A stretch of DNA of 64,000 nucleotides from Siphonodentalium dalli (taxonomy: Eukaryota; Mollusca; Scaphopoda; Gadilida; Siphonodentaliidae): assembly GCA_032622095.1 (NCBI GenBank), contig CP136068.1, positions 130,333,989 to 130,397,988 of the forward strand, written 5' to 3'. How positions within the stretch are numbered: position 1 is the stretch's first letter; each line of letters starts with the position of its first letter. A model generated the notes under the pieces. That model saw only the letters and a list, made by a program, of their open reading frames with translations, was not told where the DNA came from and ran no database searches. Below are positions 57,714 to 64,000 of this stretch, in pieces. Made by a program: the position numbers and the translations under genes.

Positions 57714-58018
57714 AGGAATCACTGAACTAAATGGTTTCCCATAGGCGACAGTGTTAACGTTTTGACCAAATTCACTGAATTGAAGCCTGCAAGCCATACC
57801 AGTGATATTTACCCAGCTAGATTGACACCAGTTGATCACGAAAATGCAAGAAAAATCATAGGTCATGTGTTTACTTTTAAAAATAATTCCCCAAGTCTAC
57901 GACAGGGCTATCTCACAGCCAAATTTGATCTGGAAAAACCCAGGACTACAGCAGCTAGTTAAATAAATTTCCCGCTCACAAAAATCCATTGCCCCATTCA
58001 TTCACCAATTTAAATTAT
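57714..58018 (+). repeat. 1.36-kb tandem unit, copy 3, partial
   Basis: Only the first ~305 bp are present, including the short ORF (57726-57962). After TTTAAATTA the sequence changes to TTTCACCCAAACC. The array as a whole is flanked by TTCACCCAAACCT at 54975-54987 and 58019-58031. Confidence 0.9.
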
Positions 58019-58031
58019 TTCACCCAAACCT

Positions 58032-59288
58032 TGGGTGTTTATTTCACACCGGTTTCTGGGATAACCTGTGTGTCGACTGAGAACCTGTGTGCCAATTGAG
58101 GAGAACACACGGAGGATTTGTGTAAATGTTAGCCCAAACGACATTTCGAAGTAACGACGGATTTGTTGTTTATTTCGAGGAATAATACCGCATCATATGA
58201 ACTCAGCCCAAATATATTGACGGGTGTCAAGGGTCTAACTCTATACTGAGCAATAAAAAACTAATATAATAAATACCGAGTATATTTAATTTAACGCCAA
58301 TGGGTCGTTTATGTGAGTTTAAGAGTGTATTTATGCCTAAAGCAAAGTGAAATAACGATCTTAAAATGAATTGGCCGGTATATTTTATTAGTTATCAGGG
58401 TTACCAGGGTCGTAGTTGCATAAATTACAATATATCTTATTTTTATGCTAAGATAATTGCGTGGTTATCTGTTGTAGCTTGATCGGTATCGATCGGTATT
58501 GAGGTTATAACACAAATCCCATATATGGAAATTCCAAATATGGAAAGTGACTTGCGCATGCGCAAAACAGATACAATGGTCTTCCTAAAAACGAAGCAAT
58601 GAACGATTGATAACAACAAGCACCGACCCAGTTAAATAACGACATTAGATGGCGGTGTATTGCGTCTTTAAGAGTGTGTTGATGTCTAAATCATGTGATT
58701 AACTAATTCAAAATTATTTCGACTACATATTTCGATAATTATCAGGTCCGCAGTTCGATCATGAAAATATTTCTGACTTTTATTTTAAGATTATTGCTTG
58801 GTATTTCACACATTTTCTCCGAGTCGAGCCGGGGCCGGAGTACACTTTTTAGTGACCATAAATCTATAGCTTCCGTTTTGCCAAATAACCGAAGAAAATA
58901 TTGTCAACTGTTTCCACGTTATTCCTTAAATACGAGACTATTTAATCGAATGAGGTCAAATATTCACATATAACTTGACTCATATGTTATTCTGCACAAT
59001 TGTGGCCAGTGCCGACTTTCATTTCGCATTACTTTCGTTTTTATCGAAATATAACCGTTTTCTATGGAGATTCCCATGTAAATTTGTTCAACCAAAAAAA
59101 TTCATAGTTTTGCCAATTTCAAGCTAGTTTAATACTTTATAGCATGGTCAGGGCATAATCTGGCCTATCGAGTAGACGTTCCTTCAGTGTGCACAACAAA
59201 TATTTGGTCCCAACGAAGCAGGCTAAAATCCTGAAATTTGTCAATTTTACTTTGAGTGTGAATAAAATATTCATTTAAACTTCCAAAA
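58032..59288. other. No gene recognised
   Basis: AT-rich. It contains one isolated TGCGCATGCGCA palindrome at about 58554-58565 and a 70-codon plus-strand frame (58761-58973) with a hydrophobic start but no family features. Confidence 0.5.
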
Positions 59289-59455
59289 TATGCTCAACAA
59301 CATTCAGTTGAATGGTGACATTATTTATAGTCACCGACTAACTTCCACGATGAATCAAATTTGTTTTTATTGGTGACAATAATGTCGCGAGTCATAAAAA
59401 TGTAAATTTTCTGACGAAAAAAAAATTCATTGTTTCGCCAATTTCAAGCTAGTAT
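59289..59455 (+). repeat. ~165-bp direct repeat, copy 1
   Basis: From CAACAACATTCAGTTGAATG through GTCACCGACTAACTTCCACG to CCAATTTCAAGCTAG. The second copy is at 59852-60013 with few differences. A related tail (AATTTCAAGCTAGTTTAA) is near 59116. Confidence 0.85.
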
Positions 59456-59574
59456 TAAGCATGGTCAGGGCATTACATATAATGATTAAGATTGCTAAAG
59501 AACTGGAATAATGAAATGGGAAACTTCTACTGACATCTGGTAAGGATTGCGGAGCGGATGCTAGAGGCCCCCAC

Positions 59575-59795
59575 CCCACCCCCATTGAATACGGAATACC
59601 ACTTAACACAGAAGTTGGAATACGGAATACCAGTTAACAGCCATATGGAATACATACAAATATATGAAAACTTCATTTTTTGGAAGGTCGGCGTACGAAT
59701 ACCGGTATTTTGGGAATACCGAATACCTCCTAACAGAGGGGCCGGAATACGGCGTACCTCATAACAGGGCATGGAATACGGCGTACGAAAAAGGG
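59575..59795. repeat. GGAATACGGAATACC short-unit repeat
   Basis: GGAATACSG(A/C)RTACC-like strings recur about every 15-45 bp. The frames across it on both strands are repeat-derived. Confidence 0.7.
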
Positions 59796-59851
59796 GGTGG
59801 GGGCCTCATGCTATGGAGCCTCCCAATATATTGTCTGCTCCACATCTCAAT

Positions 59852-60013
59852 AGAATTCAACAACATTCAGTTGAATGGTGACATTATTTATAGTCACCGA
59901 CTAACTTCCACGATGAATCAAATTTGTTTTTATTGGTGACAATTATGTCGCGAGTCATAAAAATGTAAATTTTCTGAAGAAAAAAAAATCATTGGTTTGC
60001 CAATTTCAAGCTA
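59852..60013 (+). repeat. ~165-bp direct repeat, copy 2
   Basis: Partner of 59289-59455, ending CCAATTTCAAGCTAGTTTATA. Followed at about 60098-60170 by four GATTCTCG strings. Confidence 0.85.
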
Positions 60014-60245
60014 GTTTATAGCGAACATGGGAACCACGGTACAATTTATGCCATTTAGGCACACTTCAGAGTGAAATCTGGGCTTATATTTCGGCGAGAA
60101 TCCAAATCTAGATTCTCGCAAATTACCCTGGATTCTCGTGAAAAAGTATATATGGATTCTCGCAAAATCAGATGAAATATATGCCCTGGAAATATAGCAA
60201 ATCGTTTAATGCTTTAGAATTTTGTTTTCGGAGATTTATATATAT

Positions 60246-60645
60246 GTTTAAAGACATATTATGGACTTTTTCGAGAGCGAGAAATTGATAAGTTAGTGCT
60301 CAGGCACTTTTCCAACGTGGGGAATGTTATCATTCTACTAACATCACTGAAAATTTCCAAAAAGATCTACCACACCACTTCATATAGAACATCGTCTGAA
60401 CTACTCCAAATTGTAAATATTTACATCTCGATTCGGGGCGCAACTATCGGCTGTAATTAAACAAAAATCATTTTGCCATCGAGAGTCATTGCATTTAACT
60501 AATATATAAGAATGACGTTGTGTAACATCCATTTGGATTAATATTCGTAACAATAACTACTTTGAGAAAGATTATTCTTAATTTCTATTTATTTGATCAC
60601 TCTGCCCGGTGTCTGCCGGAGTGTTTCACATCACTTTAATCAAGG
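60246..60645 (+). repeat. ~390-bp repeat shared with the Helitron at 22655-23035
   Basis: Same order of blocks as the other copy (AAAGACATATTATGGACTT to GAGTGTTTCACATCACTTTAA), with insertions near 60310-60330 and 60600. No Helitron end is seen next to it. Confidence 0.8.
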
Positions 60646-60729
60646 AAGACTGTTAAGAAAAACTGCATTTCAAGACCACCAAACAACTTTCCTTTTTAGG
60701 GCCACACATCTTCCAAATATGTACTTCTT

Positions 60730-60916
60730 CTATTTTGCTATCAAAGACCGAAAAATGTCGTTAAACTAGAGATCCAAATACCCCCTAAGGGCCCCTCTAT
60801 CTTGAGATATTAAAGACAGAAAAATGTCGTTAAACTATAAAGACCGAAAAATGTCGTTAAACTAGAGATCCAAATACCCCCTATATCTTGAGATATTATA
60901 AAGACCGAAAAATGTC
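60730..60916 (+). repeat. AAAGACCGAAAAATGTCGTTAA short repeats
   Basis: The string AAAGACCGAAAAATGTCGTTA with or without AACTAGAGATCCAAATACCCC recurs at about 60744, 60807, 60838 and 60900. It continues beyond the SINE at about 61237-61310, so the SINE landed inside this repeat. Confidence 0.8.
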
Positions 60917-60929
60917 ATTAAACTATTAA

Positions 60930-61223
60930 TTGTTGTTGCTGTTGTTTATTATGGTTTATCGTCATTCTAGCCGCTAGGCCACACACGACGTTGTCAATTT
61001 TACGGGTGGAGGAAAAACCACGCAGAGACTCAATTTCACCGGGAAGTTGTTCCACTGCGTGTAGAAACCACCGACCCCCGGAAAGCAATTGACAAACTTG
61101 CCCAGATACACGATTCCGGTCACCCTCCCTATGGTGGGGTTCGAACCAGCTTCGTCAGCGCTGGACAGCCTGGGACGACGTAATCCACCTGGCACTCTAC
61201 CGACTGGACCACCGGGGGCCCCC
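60930..61223 (-). mobile_element. tRNA-derived SINE with target duplication
   Basis: On the minus strand the element begins at 61223 with a tRNA-like head: a box A-like TGGTCCAGTCGGTAGAGTG followed about 50 nt later by a box B GGTTCGAACC, both RNA polymerase III promoter elements. A ~190-bp body follows, ending in a tail AACAACAGCAACAACAATTAA-like. It is flanked by ATTAAACTATTAA (60917-60929) and ATTAAACTGTTAA (61224-61236), 12 of 13 identical. It needs LINE proteins for mobility. Confidence 0.85.
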
Positions 61224-61314
61224 ATTAAACTGTTAAAGACCGAAAATGTCGTTAAATTGCAAAGACCGAAAAATGTCGTTAAACTAGAGATCCAAACATC
61301 CCAACCCCTATTTT

Positions 61315-63229
61315 TAGCTCAACTTTACTTTGTAAAGTTTGAGCTATTGCCATGGCTTTGTCGTCCGTGTGTATGTGTGTACGTAAGGCGTCAACAATGC
61401 AGGCTACAGGTCGTACCTTTGGTCGGATCATTATCAAATTTGTCATAGCTGTTGACATCAACATTTAGACCAGAATAATTAATTTTGGGATCATTCGGGG
61501 AAAAAAACATGGCCGCCAGTGGCCATCTTGGATTTCAAAATTCAATCCATTAGCACGGGTTGCAGGTCGTACTGTTTGTCTGATCATCATGAAATTTGTC
61601 AAGAATGTTAATAATGACATGTAGATGGGAACGAGTAATTTTGGGGTCATTCGGCCAAAAAACATGGCCGCCAGCAGCCATCTTGGATTTTACTCTTTGT
61701 ATGACTAAATTCTTTCGCACGGGCTGCCGGTCGTACCTTCAGACTGATCAACATAAAATTTGTCATGGATATTAACAATGACATGTAGATGGGAACGAGT
61801 AATTTTGGAGTCATTCGACCCAAAAACATGGCCGCCAGCAGCCATTTTGGATTTTACTCTTTGTATGACTAAATCTTTAGCACAGGCTACGGGTCGTACC
61901 TTTAGTCTGATCATCATAAAATTTGTCATCGCTGTTGAAATTGGAATTTAGATGGGAACGAGTCATTTTGGGGTCATTCGGACAAAAAACATGGCCGCCA
62001 GTGGCCATCTTGGATTTTACTCTTTGTATGACTAAATTCTTTAGCACGGGCTGCCGGTCGTACCTTCAGACTGATCAACATAAAATTTGTCATGGATATT
62101 AACAATGACATGTAGATGGGAACGAGTAATTTTGGAGTCATTCGACCCAAAAACATGGCCGCCAGCAGCCATCTTGGATTTTACTCTTTGTATGACTAAA
62201 TTCTTTAGCACGGGCTACAGGTCGTACTTTTAGTCTGATCATCATAAAATTTGTCAAAAATGTTAATAATGACATGTAGATGGGAACGAGTCATTTTGGG
62301 GTTATTCGGTCAATAAACATGGCCGCCAGCAGCCATCTTGGATTTTACTCTGTGTATGACTAAATCCTTTAGCACAGGCTACAGGTCGTACCTTTAGTCT
62401 GATCATCATAAAATTTGTCATGGCTGTTGAAATTGGAATGTAGATGGGAAAGAGTCATTTTGGGGTCATTCAGACAAAAAACATGGCCGCCAGTGGCCAT
62501 CTTGGATTTCAAAATTTAATCCATTAGCACGGTCCACAGGTCGTATTGTTCGTCTGATCATCATGAAATCTGTCATGGATGATAATATTGACATGTAGAT
62601 AGGAACGAGTAATTTTGGGGTTATTCGGCCAAAAAACATGGCCGCCAGCAGCCATCTTGGATTTTACTCTTTGTATGACTAAATTCTTTAGAACGGGCTA
62701 CAGGTCGTACTTTCAGTCTGATCATCATAAAATTTGTCAAGAATGTTAATAATGACATGTAGATGGGAACGAGTCATTTTGGGATCATTTGACCCAAAAA
62801 CATGGCCGCCAGCAGCCATCTTGGATTTTACTCTTTGTATGACTAAATTGTTTATCACAGGCTACAGGTCGTACTTTTAGTCTGATCATCATAAAATTTG
62901 TCAAGAATGTTAATAATGACATGTAGATGGGAACGAGTCATTATTGGGTCATTCGGCCAAAAAACATGGCCGCCAGCAGCCATCTTGGATTTTATTCTTT
63001 GTATGACTAAATCCTTTAGCACCGGCTACAGGTCGTACCTTTAGTCTGATCATCATGAAATTTTTCATGGCTGTTGAAATTGGAATGTAGATGAGAATGA
63101 GTCATTTTGGGGACATTCCGCCAATAAAAACATGGCTGCCAGCGGCCATCTTGGATTTCCAAATTCAATTCTAAATCTTTCCATTCATTGCTCATCACAC
63201 AAATTTAACTTCTTCTCAAAGTTGAGCTA
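61315..63229. mobile_element. Eleven ~164-bp GGCCGCC units between 12-bp inverted ends
   Basis: Inverted termini TAGCTCAACTTT (61315-61326) and AAAGTTGAGCTA (63218-63229). Between them, ACATGGCYGCCAGY starts eleven units at about 61510, 61663, 61829, 61991, 62155, 62319, 62485, 62639, 62805, 62967 and 63133. Two unit types alternate irregularly: a ~153-bp form (GGATTTCAAAATTCAATCC) and a ~165-bp form (GGATTTTACTCTTTGTATG). Minus-strand frames with MTNFMMIR are repeat artefacts. Confidence 0.88.
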
Positions 63230-64000
63230 CAGTGTCATTGACACTTTCATTTGAGACATTAAAGAACGAAATATGTCGTTACACCATTAATGATCATTAA
63301 TACATAATTTGTGTTTATGAAAGTCTGGTACAGAGCAGTTTGTTTCCAGTACATATTCATTGGAACGTAAACAATTATTCTCTGACAGAAATCATGTTAA
63401 TATTGCCTTTCGTTACTGGTTTCCTCGACTCACATATCTCTCACTGCTTAATACTTATAATTAAAACAAATTTTCTGTGTTTTGTGTCACTTCTCAATAG
63501 CATTCTGTATTCTGCTATTGAAAAGAAAAACAGTTGTAGTATACCTTAAAGGTATGAAGGCCTTTGGTGGGTATCATGTGAACATATTTCCACCTGTCAA
63601 AAACCGCTACAAAGAAATAATATTCAAATATAGACAGACTTTGTTAATATACAAATGAGAAATATCTCATAAACATTATGTTATAGTCGTAAATTTGCCG
63701 ACTGTTATGTAAACAAAGCATAAAAAGTTACTTTCCTGGTGTTTCTTTATATTATGATGGTAAACATAAAGAGCGTTCTTTGTTGCTCAATTCCTTATTT
63801 GGAAATAATAAAGAGCGTTTATACCATTTGTGTGTGATTAGCCAGTAGCATTATGCTGCCTTCTATAACACAACCAGACTCTTGTTTAGATAAAATTTAG
63901 TAGGTCTTTATGTAAGCATGACGTTTAAGGGATAGTGATCGTATATTTGAACCAAAATGTATGCGTTTTAATATTTATCTGTTTACGGTGTTTGGAACAA
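63230..64000. other. No gene; two AAAGAGCGT cores
   Basis: AT-rich. AAAGAGCGT occurs at 63768-63776 and 63810-63818, the latter in AATAAAGAGCGTTTATA. A short plus-strand frame (63340-63549) shows nothing recognisable. Confidence 0.5.

Noticed and set aside
58761-58973. 70-residue frame with a hydrophobic N-terminus, considered as a secreted peptide
   Set aside because: No cleavage or domain features beyond chance and no repeat of it elsewhere.
61090-61225. Possible functional tRNA gene on the minus strand
   Set aside because: Box A and box B are present, but the arms do not form a convincing cloverleaf and the element has a SINE body, tail and target duplication.

Overview
The window looks like an accessory, repeat-dominated stretch of an invertebrate animal genome. 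It is AT-rich and has no operons, no dense coding and no bacterial or phage genes. It carries LINE retrotransposons of the CR1-like and L1/Tx1 types, a tRNA-derived SINE, canonical Helitrons and satellite-like arrays. The mix would suit a lophotrochozoan such as a bivalve, but nothing here fixes the species. I see no complete host gene; almost everything recognisable is mobile or repeated DNA.

Layout. 0-2.5 kb: a composite direct repeat, an SGNH-esterase ORF on the minus strand, and the decayed 3' end of a CR1-like LINE. 2.7-5.6 kb: a region bounded by a 47-bp inverted repeat and filled with diverged ~240-bp units. 5.75-14.7 kb: a recent tandem duplication of a 4.48-kb unit. 17.6-20.2 kb: a head-to-tail run of Helitrons ending in a palindrome. 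21.4-23.1 kb: a clean single Helitron. 23-28.4 kb: mostly featureless, with two possible exon fragments. 28.5-29.5 kb: a palindromic ~40-bp satellite. 29.5-53.1 kb: a long inverted repeat whose two arms each carry a copy of a C2H2-zinc-finger-associated gene; the left arm is split by a 19-kb Helitron block. 53.5-54.4 kb: a Helitron-like 3' end. 55-58 kb: 2.2 tandem copies of a 1.36-kb unit with a short ORF. 59-61.3 kb: small repeats and a SINE with target-site duplication. 61.3-63.2 kb: eleven ~164-bp units between short inverted repeats.

The most striking object is the 19,036-bp block 30529-49564. It begins with TC, ends with a hairpin plus CTAG, and sits between A and T. The uninterrupted sequence is preserved in the opposite arm of the inverted repeat. 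Inside it, eight elements of one family, here called HelC, lie head-to-tail on the minus strand with no spacer, several in near-identical neighbouring pairs. Another HelC copy holds a CR1-like LINE (10-bp target duplication, empty site elsewhere in the window), and that LINE in turn holds an L1/Tx1 LINE with an intact 1259-codon ORF. The names HelA, HelB and HelC are local labels for three Helitron families defined here by their ends: HelA starts TCTCATATATATTTTGAAG and ends ATCGGCTAG; HelB starts TCTAATATATATTTTGG and ends CACCAGCTAG; HelC starts roughly TCTATACTATATATTTTGAG and ends TAACCTGCTAG. No Rep/helicase protein is encoded in the window, so all are non-autonomous.
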